Shown: positions 1 to 5,350 of the stretch, in pieces | Position numbering within the stretch: position 1 is the stretch's first letter | Layout: each line of letters begins with the position of its first letter | Made by a program: the position numbers and the translations under genes | The notes under the pieces: generated by a model | What the model saw: the letters and a program-made list of their open reading frames with translations, nothing else | The model's database searches: none | Told to the model about the DNA's origin: nothing | Source of the DNA: a bacterium | GTDB taxonomy: Bacteria > Oederibacteriota > PGYV01 > DSBP01 | Length of the DNA: 9,932 nucleotides | Direction: 5' to 3' | Assembly (NCBI GenBank): GCA_011049465.1 | Contig: DSBP01000124.1 | Span: forward strand, 1-9,932

Positions 1-1113
1 ATAGTATCCCGATGATAAAACATACGTGCCGAACATAATCCTGCGTTTTGTCTCTTTGCCGAACCCCTTTTGCCTGGATTTTTTATACATGTCTATAATA
101 TTACCGGCCTCCGTGTCGCGAAGGCCGTACTGAACGCCGTCAAAACGCGCGAGGTTTGATGACGCTTCGGCAGTAGCGACAACATAATAGACATCAATCG
201 CGTATTCCGTATGAGGAAGGGATATTCTTTCTATTTTGGCTCCGGCCTCCTCAAGCTTTTTTACCGCTGCCATTACGGAATCCTTCACCTCTTCGTTCAG
301 CCCTCCTATAAAATACTCGTCAGGCAGGCCCACAACCTTTCCTTTTATATTCTGTTTCATGCGCCCCGGATAATCAGGCACCTCAACAGCAGCGGAGGTT
401 GAGTCCTTTGGGTCATGGCCCGCTATTGTTTTCAGGATTATGGCGCAGTCTTTTGCTGTTTTGGCCAGCGGCCCCACCTGGTCAAGCGAGGAGCCGAAAG
501 GAACAATGCCGTAACGGCTCACCCTTCCGTATGTGGGCTTTACGCCCGTAACCCCGCAGAGCGCGGCAGGCTGTTTTATGGAGCCGCCCGTATCAGAGCC
601 GAGCGCGCCGGCGCACATATCGGAGGCGACAGCAGCAGCAGCGCCTCCGGAAGAACCTCCGGGCACGCGGGTCAAATCCCACGGGTTTTTTGTTATCTTA
701 TAAGCCGAGGTCTCGGTTGATGAGCCAAACGCGTATTCATCAAGGTTAAGCTTGCCTGTTATGACAGCTCCGGCATTTTCAAGTTTTTTAAGCACTGTGG
801 CCGTATAGGGCGGCATGTAACCCTCAAGCATTTTCGCGCCGCATGTTACAGGCATGCCCTCAAGCGCCATGTTGTCCTTTATCCCCATGGGTATTCCTGT
901 CAATCCGGTCACTCCCTCGTTTTTCATTATCCTGTTTTCCGCTGCTTTGGCTCTCTCATAAGCGCGCTCGCGGCACAGATGAAGATGCCCGTTTACCTTG
1001 GGCTCCACCTCATCTATTCTTTTGTATGCGGAATCAAGTATCTCCGAGGGTTTTATTTTTTTCTCTGTCAGCTGTTTGTGCAGCTCCTCTATTGTAAGGC
1101 TGTAAAGCTCCAT
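1..1113 (-). CDS. gatA: Aspartyl/glutamyl-tRNA amidotransferase subunit A, 3' end cut off by the window
   Basis: GatA is the glutaminase/amidase subunit of GatCAB. It releases ammonia from glutamine, which GatB uses to convert misacylated Glu-tRNA(Gln) and/or Asp-tRNA(Asn) to the amide form in the cytoplasm. I translated 371 codons from the minus strand; the usual length is about 480-490, so roughly the last quarter lies outside. The amidase signature is complete: IKDN gives the catalytic Lys79, PGGSSGG gives cis-Ser154, and GSDTGGS gives nucleophile Ser178, the same numbering as the classical enzyme. ATG at 1111-1113 is preceded by a CGGAG Shine-Dalgarno about 7 bases upstream. The gene starts 13 bases after the gatC stop, so the two are surely co-transcribed. 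The motif reads GGSIKQPAA where Arg is more common than Lys, a conservative change. No frameshift is visible. Confidence 0.97.
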   Translation of the reverse strand, partial: MELYSLTIEELHKQLTEKKIKPSEILDSAYKRIDEVEPKVNGHLHLCRERAYERAKAAENRIMKNEGVTGLTGIPMGIKDNMALEGMPVTCGAKMLEGYMPPYTATVLKKLENAGAVITGKLNLDEYAFGSSTETSAYKITKNPWDLTRVPGGSSGGAAAAVASDMCAGALGSDTGGSIKQPAALCGVTGVKPTYGRVSRYGIVPFGSSLDQVGPLAKTAKDCAIILKTIAGHDPKDSTSAAVEVPDYPGRMKQNIKGKVVGLPDEYFIGGLNEEVKDSVMAAVKKLEEAGAKIERISLPHTEYAIDVYYVVATAEASSNLARFDGVQYGLRDTEAGNIIDMYKKSRQKGFGKETKRRIMFGTYVLSSGYY

Positions 1114-1126
1114 TACCCGGCTCCGT

Positions 1127-1411
1127 TCATATAATCTTCGGCACCTTAAACCCGTTGTTTTCAACAGAAGGCGCCGCGTCAAATACTTTTTTCCTGTCAA
1201 GCGAGGGTTCAACCTCATCCTTGCGCGTCACATTTTTCATGTCTATGGCGTAAATCGAGGGCTCAATATTTTCGGTATCGAGCATGTTGAGCCTCTCAAC
1301 ATGCTCAAGCACTTCAGAAAGCTGTTTAGAGTATTCCTCAGCCTCCTCTGCCGTAATCTCAAGCCTTGAGAGGTTTGCTATCTTTGCCACATCTTCTTTT
1401 GAAATTGCCAT
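1127..1411 (-). CDS. gatC: Aspartyl/glutamyl-tRNA amidotransferase subunit C
   Basis: GatC is the small structural subunit that wraps around the GatA-GatB interface and stabilises the transamidosome. The 94-residue product has the normal family length and shape: an N-terminal helix (MAISKEDVAKIANLSRLEI), a second helix with EEYSKQLSEVLEHVERL, then the extended tail with the typical DTENIEPS stretch and a Pro-Ser/Asn-containing end (APSVENNGF). ATG at 1409-1411 has a strong AAGGTGG Shine-Dalgarno ending 3 bases upstream. The order gatC-gatA is common, and gatB is not visible here. The coding sequence contains a perfect 12-bp inverted repeat (1280-1306), described separately. A -10-like TATTAT lies just upstream of the ribosome site, but I could not pair it with a convincing -35. 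Confidence 0.95.
   Translation of the reverse strand: MAISKEDVAKIANLSRLEITAEEAEEYSKQLSEVLEHVERLNMLDTENIEPSIYAIDMKNVTRKDEVEPSLDRKKVFDAAPSVENNGFKVPKII
1280..1306. repeat. Perfect 12-bp inverted repeat inside gatC
   Basis: GAGCATGTTGAG (1280-1291) and CTCAACATGCTC (1295-1306) are exact reverse complements separated by only three bases. In gatC mRNA this gives a 12-bp stem with an AGG loop, and the two flanking positions can extend it by a U-G and a U-A pair. It covers the codons for EHVERLNML. The protein stretch itself is ordinary for GatC, so the structure arises from codon choice. Function is unknown; it could slow ribosomes, shape mRNA decay, or be chance. Confidence 0.8.
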
Positions 1412-1593
1412 AAGCCACCTTTATAATACAATTTGTTATTTCCATTTACATTTCCATTCAAAAATAAGACAGTTTCAAACTTCAACTTAAATCCGTTTTA
1501 AAGCCATAAAGCAACTTTCATGCCGTAAAACATTAAGTAATTTAGCACAAATACCCGCGGTGTTCAAGAGTAAGTTTTTATAATCCCTCAAAT

Positions 1594-1622
1594 TTGACTT
1601 TTCCCGTGTAATATGATAAACT
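1594..1622 (+). promoter_or_regulatory. Candidate sigma-70 promoter for the lipoprotein-barrel genes
   Basis: TTGACT at 1594-1599 matches five of six -35 consensus bases. Seventeen bases downstream is TAAACT (1617-1622), preceded by TGA so that it forms an extended -10 (TGATAAACT). The predicted start is about 1629, giving a short leader before the AAGGAGG ribosome site at 1640-1646 and the ATG at 1653. The rest of the 241-base divergent gap (1412-1652) is AT-rich and shows no gene. Confidence 0.6.
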
Positions 1623-1652
1623 TAATATAGATAAAAGGCAAGGAGGCGTATT

Positions 1653-2519
1653 ATGAAGACAACAAGGCTGTTTTTTATCATGCTGTTTTCCCTCGGGCTG
1701 TTAATATCTCTTTTAAACTGCAGCAGGCGGCCGCCCACCGCAATTACCGAACTCGAGCCGGAGCCGACACCGACACTTATGCCGGGCTACGGCGCGGTAA
1801 GCGGCACATTAACACTGCCCGTATCCGCGGACGCAGAGGGCAAGGCTTTTCACATATTTCTTTTCAATGAATTCAACGGCTTTAACAACGCTGACGCGGT
1901 GTTTACAGGGATCTACAGCAGCGCTGCTGAAGGTTCCTTTTACCTGCCCGTATCCACGGGCCATTATTATATGGCCGTATATATTGAAACAGGCGAAAAC
2001 AGCTCTTCTTACGCGCCTTCAGCGGGCGACCTCGTCGGGCTCTACGGCGTTACCTGGCCCGAACAGCCGCAGTCACAGAATATAACCGTGGAAGACGGGG
2101 AAATCACAATTACCGATGTCACGCTTGTTGAGGCCTTTGACAATATCGTGGGAGGAGCTGACCTGACCCTGTACGAGCCCGCGCCCGGCAAAGAACTGCG
2201 CATTGTCCTTGACCACGGCTCTGACCCCGAAAACCCGTCAATCGCGGGTTTCAAATCCATTACCCTGGAAGAGGGCCAGTCATCCCTTCCCTACTCTCTT
2301 TTTACACTTTTCCCGGGCTCATATTATCTTTACGGCTGGGTTGACACGGACAACAACTCGCTTGTAAACAGCGGCGATATGCTCGGTTACTGCAGCATAT
2401 GCCCGAGCTGCGTCGGCGGCAACACGCACATTCCCCGCTCATACCAGGATATATACATCTACAATGTGGATCAGGTTAACATAATGTCAATTTATTTTTA
2501 TCTTAACAAAATCCCATAA
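1653..2519 (+). CDS. Putative lipoprotein with two tandem beta-sandwich-like repeats
   Basis: I do not recognise a named family. The 288-residue product starts with a Lys/Arg n-region and a hydrophobic stretch (residues 6-22) ending in LLNC, a loose lipobox with Cys23 as the likely lipidated residue. Asn before the Cys is unusual. A Pro/Glu/Thr-rich linker (about 33-45) follows, then two related domains of about 115 residues (about 46-160 and 165-285). Each starts with a V-S/G-G-x-L-T strand and reaches a G-x-YY-x strand followed by S-x-GD-x-x-G-x-Y. The second copy carries DTDNNSLVNSGD, an Asp/Asn-rich loop like known calcium-binding loops, and a C-x2-C-x2-C cluster (247, 250, 253). ATG at 1653 follows AAGGAGG with 6-base spacing. 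It is probably an envelope-anchored binding or structural protein, expressed with the barrel gene that follows. Confidence 0.85.
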   Translation: MKTTRLFFIMLFSLGLLISLLNCSRRPPTAITELEPEPTPTLMPGYGAVSGTLTLPVSADAEGKAFHIFLFNEFNGFNNADAVFTGIYSSAAEGSFYLPVSTGHYYMAVYIETGENSSSYAPSAGDLVGLYGVTWPEQPQSQNITVEDGEITITDVTLVEAFDNIVGGADLTLYEPAPGKELRIVLDHGSDPENPSIAGFKSITLEEGQSSLPYSLFTLFPGSYYLYGWVDTDNNSLVNSGDMLGYCSICPSCVGGNTHIPRSYQDIYIYNVDQVNIMSIYFYLNKIP

Positions 2520-4058
2520 ATGACAGACAAAAAAATAAAATACCCCGGGCTGAAGGCGGGTGCCTTTTGTTTCGATAAGCGCATCCGCTTTCGCGGGCGA
2601 TATTTCCGATTTGTTCATCCACATGCTGTCCTTCAATGCCCTTCCGGCAGGCTCTTGGCTCCGGAGATAATTGAAGGGCGCAGGACAAACACCCGTGATA
2701 TTCCCAAACGCGGAATAAAACATTATCCGGCTGTTTTCGCGCGGGCCCTGCTCTTTGCCGTATCCGCATTCTTGTTTTTCCCCGCAGCAGCCGCGGCTTT
2801 TTGCCTTCCCTGCGCGGGAATAAACTTAAGCGGCTCAAGCCTGAATATAGGAGAACGCGGGTACGGCTGGCTGATTCCCGATGAGCAGTCTGACATTACT
2901 ATCAACCCTGCCTATGCCGCCTCAATAAAAGGGAAACGGCTCTTTACCCGCGCAACCTCGCACAACCACGTTGATAACACCGTCATGAAAAACTCGGGCG
3001 AATCTCTTTCGGGAGGTATTTTTGTCCTGCTGCCTTTTGGCCAAAACGTATGCTCCTTAAAATACGCGCCCTCCTTCTCGAAAAGTTCAGAAAAATACAA
3101 GCATTACTCCTCAGATATCACGCGAAAAAAACATGACAATAATTTTGAGTTGTCGCTATCCGCGGGTTTTCCGTTTAAAAAAGATTTTGATATCGGTATC
3201 ACGGCCGGAATCACAAAGCGCAGTTCCCTCTCTTCCACGGCTTACAACAACCCCGGGGTTGATGATTTATTTTCACTCTCGCTTGGCCGGAGTTTTTTCC
3301 TGAAAGCCGGGGTTATTTTTAAAACCGATGAGGATTTTTATTTCGGAGCCTCTCTTGGCGGGCTTGCGGGCAAGGCTGAACTCTCCGGCCTTTCCGGCCC
3401 GGTAAGCGCCGATGACAGCCTGAGCCTTAACATTGTTTTGCTTTCGGGCCTGTCCCTCAACGAGGACCTGCTTTTGAGGGCGGGCCTCGGCTTGAATTAT
3501 GAGAGCGTCCTGACTTCATTCTTCAAAAACGGTTCTGCTTACTACGAAGACGAGACATATTATTACACGGATATAAACGGCGGCCTGGGGCTCTTTCATA
3601 CTGACCCTTACGGCCCCGTTTCAGCGCTTGCTGTAAAGGCAAAATGGGTGCCGGAAAAGGCCGAAAGAACTTTTGTTTCAGGAAGGCTCAACACGGCGGC
3701 AGAGTCCGGTTTTTACACGGATTTTTTCGCGGCCTACAGCCAGCCTGTCTTCAACAACAAAACATTCTTAACCATAGGCTATGAGTTCCTGAAACTGTCC
3801 GCATACAGCCGCGCCGCACGCAGTGAAATATCGGGATTTCTTATTTCAAAGGGCTCTTCTGATTATTTCGACATGACGATTTTTCCGGATTTTGACAGCA
3901 GCATGATTGTCAGCCTCGGCATAAACCCGTATGAGAATCTTTTTATCAATTTGGGATTGGGCGGAAGCGGCCTTTCCCTCGCCGCAAGCCCCGGTTCAAA
4001 CAGCCTTAAATCCCTCGGCGCGCGTTTTGAGGCGGAGGTTAATTTTATCTTTGAGTAA
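2520..4058 (+). CDS. Outer-membrane beta-barrel protein; N-terminal start uncertain
   Basis: The 512-codon frame encodes a typical exported beta-barrel from about codon 67 onward. There is a short basic stretch (KRGIKH), a hydrophobic core (FARALLFAVSAFLFF), and an Ala-rich cleavage region (PAAAAAF) near residues 87-93. After this come about 14-16 alternating amphipathic strands with aromatic girdles and turns (for example FDIGITAGI, LLLRAGLGLNY, LFINLGLGG), ending in EVNFIFE. The early ITINPAYAASIKGKRLF segment resembles the start of PorV/FadL-like or surface-antigen-like barrels, but I would not name a family. The formal ATG at 2520 directly abuts the lipoprotein stop (TAAATG), has no Shine-Dalgarno, and places the signal peptide 65 residues in. 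The codons before about 60 are atypical (CGA, AGG, CCA, CAA). In-frame alternatives are TTG at 2655 or non-standard codons near 2700-2717. The gene body is secure and the start is not. Confidence 0.85.
   Translation: MTDKKIKYPGLKAGAFCFDKRIRFRGRYFRFVHPHAVLQCPSGRLLAPEIIEGRRTNTRDIPKRGIKHYPAVFARALLFAVSAFLFFPAAAAAFCLPCAGINLSGSSLNIGERGYGWLIPDEQSDITINPAYAASIKGKRLFTRATSHNHVDNTVMKNSGESLSGGIFVLLPFGQNVCSLKYAPSFSKSSEKYKHYSSDITRKKHDNNFELSLSAGFPFKKDFDIGITAGITKRSSLSSTAYNNPGVDDLFSLSLGRSFFLKAGVIFKTDEDFYFGASLGGLAGKAELSGLSGPVSADDSLSLNIVLLSGLSLNEDLLLRAGLGLNYESVLTSFFKNGSAYYEDETYYYTDINGGLGLFHTDPYGPVSALAVKAKWVPEKAERTFVSGRLNTAAESGFYTDFFAAYSQPVFNNKTFLTIGYEFLKLSAYSRAARSEISGFLISKGSSDYFDMTIFPDFDSSMIVSLGINPYENLFINLGLGGSGLSLAASPGSNSLKSLGARFEAEVNFIFE
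2542..2570 (+). terminator. Weak intercistronic terminator-like hairpin
   Basis: CCCG (2544-2547) can pair with CGGG (2557-2560) across a nine-base loop, with A2542-T2561 as a possible extra pair. It is followed by TGCC and an interrupted T run (TTTTGTTT). The stem is short and the T tract broken, so termination would at best be partial. The CGGG arm is also used by the larger arm that closes at 2690-2695, so the two foldings exclude each other. Confidence 0.25.
2557..2695 (+). promoter_or_regulatory. Possible structured RNA leader between the lipoprotein and barrel genes
   Basis: This stretch is dense in nested inverted repeats. The outer arm is CGGGTG (2557-2562) plus TTTGT (2566-2570), pairing with ACAAA (2685-2689) plus CACCCG (2690-2695). 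A hairpin at 2580-2599 pairs CGC/GCG and CCGC/GCGG around a TTTC loop with a two-base bulge. A third arm pairs GCCCTTC (2638-2644) with GAAGGGC (2673-2679). The segment lies after the lipoprotein stop and before the barrel signal peptide, and its codons do not look like those of the genes around it. It matches no riboswitch class that I can recognise by eye. It could be a cis-regulatory RNA, an inserted short repeat, or a real protein extension. Confidence 0.4.
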
Positions 4059-4088
4059 AGATGCGGCTTAAATCCCGGCCACGACAGG

Positions 4089-4352
4089 TTATTCATAATG
4101 CGTATAAAGCCTTATAACCTTTACGGCCCTTTGTTTCTTCAACACCTGATAAACAACCCTGTGTTGAATATTGATCCTCCTTGAATAAGCGCCCTCAAAA
4201 TCGCCTGTAAGTTTTTCATAAGGCGGTTCAAACGGGTTTTGCTCCAAAGTTTTGAGTATCTTTTCCGCCTTTTCCTTTAAACCCGCGTATTTCAGTTTCT
4301 TCGCGTCTTTTTGCGCCTGCGCCGTATAGTAAAGACGCCACGAACCTACCAT
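4089..4352 (-). CDS. YoeB/Txe-family mRNA interferase toxin
   Basis: This 87-residue protein belongs to the RelE superfamily, YoeB/Txe branch: ribosome-associated toxins that cleave mRNA in the A site when freed from their antitoxin. Recognisable segments are W5, the helix with LKYAGLKEKAEKIL, NPF-x-PPYEKL, G-x-YSRRIN-x-QHRVVYQV, and the terminal THYE. Residues matching the known active-site set are Glu46, Arg59, Arg65 and the C-terminal His85-Tyr86 pair. All are present, so the toxin looks intact. Its ATG overlaps the antitoxin stop by seven bases (ATGGTAG), which supports coupled translation with antitoxin made first. Its 3' end faces the 3' end of the barrel gene across only 30 bases, with no clear terminator between them. 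Confidence 0.93.
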   Translation of the reverse strand: MVGSWRLYYTAQAQKDAKKLKYAGLKEKAEKILKTLEQNPFEPPYEKLTGDFEGAYSRRINIQHRVVYQVLKKQRAVKVIRLYTHYE

Positions 4353-4588
4353 TTAAGTTTTCTGGAAGCCCTGCTTAAGGGTGTCTTCAGTCCCTTCCTT
4401 ATTGACTCTCTCATGCCGGGAATGGAAAGAAGATACAGGGTTTCCTGGACAGAGCGCCAGTCCTCTTCTGATATAAGAACCGCGTTGTTTCTTTTGCCTG
4501 TTATCTGTATGGGCTCATGTGATTTAGCTGCCCTGTCAAGCAGCTTGTAAAGGTTTGCCCTGGCACGACTCGCTGTCATCGTAGTCAT
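4346..4588 (-). CDS. Phd/YefM-family antitoxin
   Basis: The 80-residue antitoxin of the downstream YoeB-like toxin. In this family the N-terminal half forms a DNA-binding dimer and the C-terminal tail wraps and blocks the toxin. The family pattern is clear: ASRARANLYKLLDRA, H-x-P-I-x-ITGKRN-x-AVLIS-x-EDW, then the VQETLYLL helix and a basic tail rich in Arg, Lys and Ser. ATG at 4586-4588 has an AAGGAGG Shine-Dalgarno (4594-4600) five bases upstream; a second in-frame ATG three codons in is less well placed. The pair is very probably self-repressed through the palindrome at 4623-4650. No transposase or other transfer sign flanks the module. Confidence 0.93.
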   Translation of the reverse strand: MTTMTASRARANLYKLLDRAAKSHEPIQITGKRNNAVLISEEDWRSVQETLYLLSIPGMRESIRKGLKTPLSRASRKLKW

Positions 4589-4622
4589 AACATCCTCCTT
4601 CAGTCATATATTAACCTTCACT

Positions 4623-4650
4623 CAAAGCGTATCATATAACGTACGCTTTG
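4623..4650. promoter_or_regulatory. Palindromic operator of the toxin-antitoxin module
   Basis: CAAAGCGTA (4623-4631) and TACGCTTTG (4642-4650) form a perfect 9-bp inverted repeat with a 10-base centre. One arm covers the -10 region and the other touches the -35 of the minus-strand promoter for the antitoxin. That is the position expected for autorepression by a YefM-YoeB type complex. Binding itself is inferred. Confidence 0.75.
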
Positions 4651-4654
4651 TCAA
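4626..4654 (-). promoter_or_regulatory. Promoter of the toxin-antitoxin operon
   Basis: On the minus strand, a perfect -35 TTGACA (4654-4649) is followed after 17 bases by TACGCT (4631-4626) with an upstream TGA, so an extended -10 TGATACGCT. The start would fall near 4619, about 30 bases before the antitoxin ATG. TATGAT four to five bases further upstream looks like a better hexamer, but its 12-base spacing from the -35 would be too short. Confidence 0.65.
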
Positions 4655-4753
4655 GGCGTGACATTTAGAATTTTCAATTTACAATTGCTCTGCTTGAATT
4701 ATTTCGTCTTTGTCTCAACTATAAAATATCAAATATAAAATCCTAAATTTTCC

Positions 4754-5350
4754 TCAGAAACTCTCCACCCTCACATTCCCTTCCCACTCATACCCTTTCA
4801 TATATCTTTTAAGCAGCTCGCTGAAAATCACCACCTCAACAGCCTTTATGTCAGCCTCGCTGCGGCTGCTGTCAAGGATGACAATCTCAAACATGCCTTT
4901 GCCCGACTCTTTGTCCGTTTTAAAAAGCGTAATCGTGGGCACTCCCTCCTCAAAATCATAGAGTATAAACGCCCACGGCATCTCCTCCGTATAATATTCC
5001 CTGCTCGTGTTGCCCGGGCAGCAGACTTTCAGCGCCCTGATATCCTTATATATGTCCGCGAAAACCGATGACCCGGCCATCTCGTACTCTATCTCGCCCC
5101 CAAGAACCGGAACATTTCTTGTGATTTTTCCGCCTGTCTCAAGGCCGCTGAAATCATGCTCAAAGATGTAAGCGCCCTTTTTATCCTCTTCGGCCGCCTC
5201 TTTTTCCGCGTACGGACGCGAAAGAAAAAGTATCGCCCCTAAATTCACCGCAATAAGGCACAGCGTAAAAAGAGCCATTTTAATACCGAGCCCGTAATCC
5301 CCGGCTCCGGAGATATTTTTTCCCGTTTTTTTTCTTTTATTCTTTCTCAT
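4754..5350 (-). CDS. Single-pass membrane protein of unknown function, last gene of the glycosyltransferase operon
   Basis: I do not recognise this 198-residue protein. It starts with a very basic stretch (MRKNKRKKTGK) and has one membrane segment (about 23-43, KMALFTLCLIAVNLGAILFL). A charged Glu/Lys spacer follows, then a domain of about 140 residues expected outside the cytoplasm. That domain has strand-like segments (PTITLFKT, MFEIVILD), a Cys-Cys pair (110-111, KVCCPGN) and a C-terminal helix (VEVVIFSELLKRYMKGYEW). Its ATG overlaps the stop of the upstream gene (ATGA), and its own ribosome site is weak, so translation is probably coupled. The context suggests an accessory subunit or partner of the two membrane glycosyltransferase-like proteins. 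I saw no catalytic motif. The 165 bases after it, before the antitoxin, are AT-rich and hold no clear terminator. Confidence 0.85.
   Translation of the reverse strand: MRKNKRKKTGKNISGAGDYGLGIKMALFTLCLIAVNLGAILFLSRPYAEKEAAEEDKKGAYIFEHDFSGLETGGKITRNVPVLGGEIEYEMAGSSVFADIYKDIRALKVCCPGNTSREYYTEEMPWAFILYDFEEGVPTITLFKTDKESGKGMFEIVILDSSRSEADIKAVEVVIFSELLKRYMKGYEWEGNVRVESF

Noticed and set aside
211..1097. Plus-strand open frames opposite the left-edge genes (for example 211-402, 415-720, 843-1097)
   Set aside because: They lie opposite an intact GatA reading frame with all catalytic residues, and their translations look non-protein-like.
1414..1450. TATTAT upstream of gatC as a firm promoter
   Set aside because: The hexamer fits, but no acceptable -35 sits 16-18 bases upstream and the start would fall on the ribosome site.
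1962..1983. GGCCAT...ATGGCC inverted repeat in the lipoprotein gene
   Set aside because: Only six base pairs inside coding sequence, not above what is expected by chance.
2557..2695. A known riboswitch (c-di-GMP, TPP, cobalamin, glycine) in the structured segment
   Set aside because: I could not find the conserved core motifs of these classes by eye, so it is reported only as an unassigned structured segment.
2487..2838. Minus-strand open frames at 2487-2723 and 2503-2838
   Set aside because: No ribosome site or recognisable domain. They cover the inverted-repeat segment and both flanking plus-strand genes, so they are probably by-products of that structure.
4059..4088. Bidirectional terminator between the barrel gene and the toxin gene
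   Set aside because: The 30-base gap has no clear stem followed by a T run on either strand.
4660..4753. CAATT-TAC-AATTG hairpin as the terminator of the glycosyltransferase operon
   Set aside because: Five A/T-rich pairs in low-complexity sequence without a T run; too weak to call.
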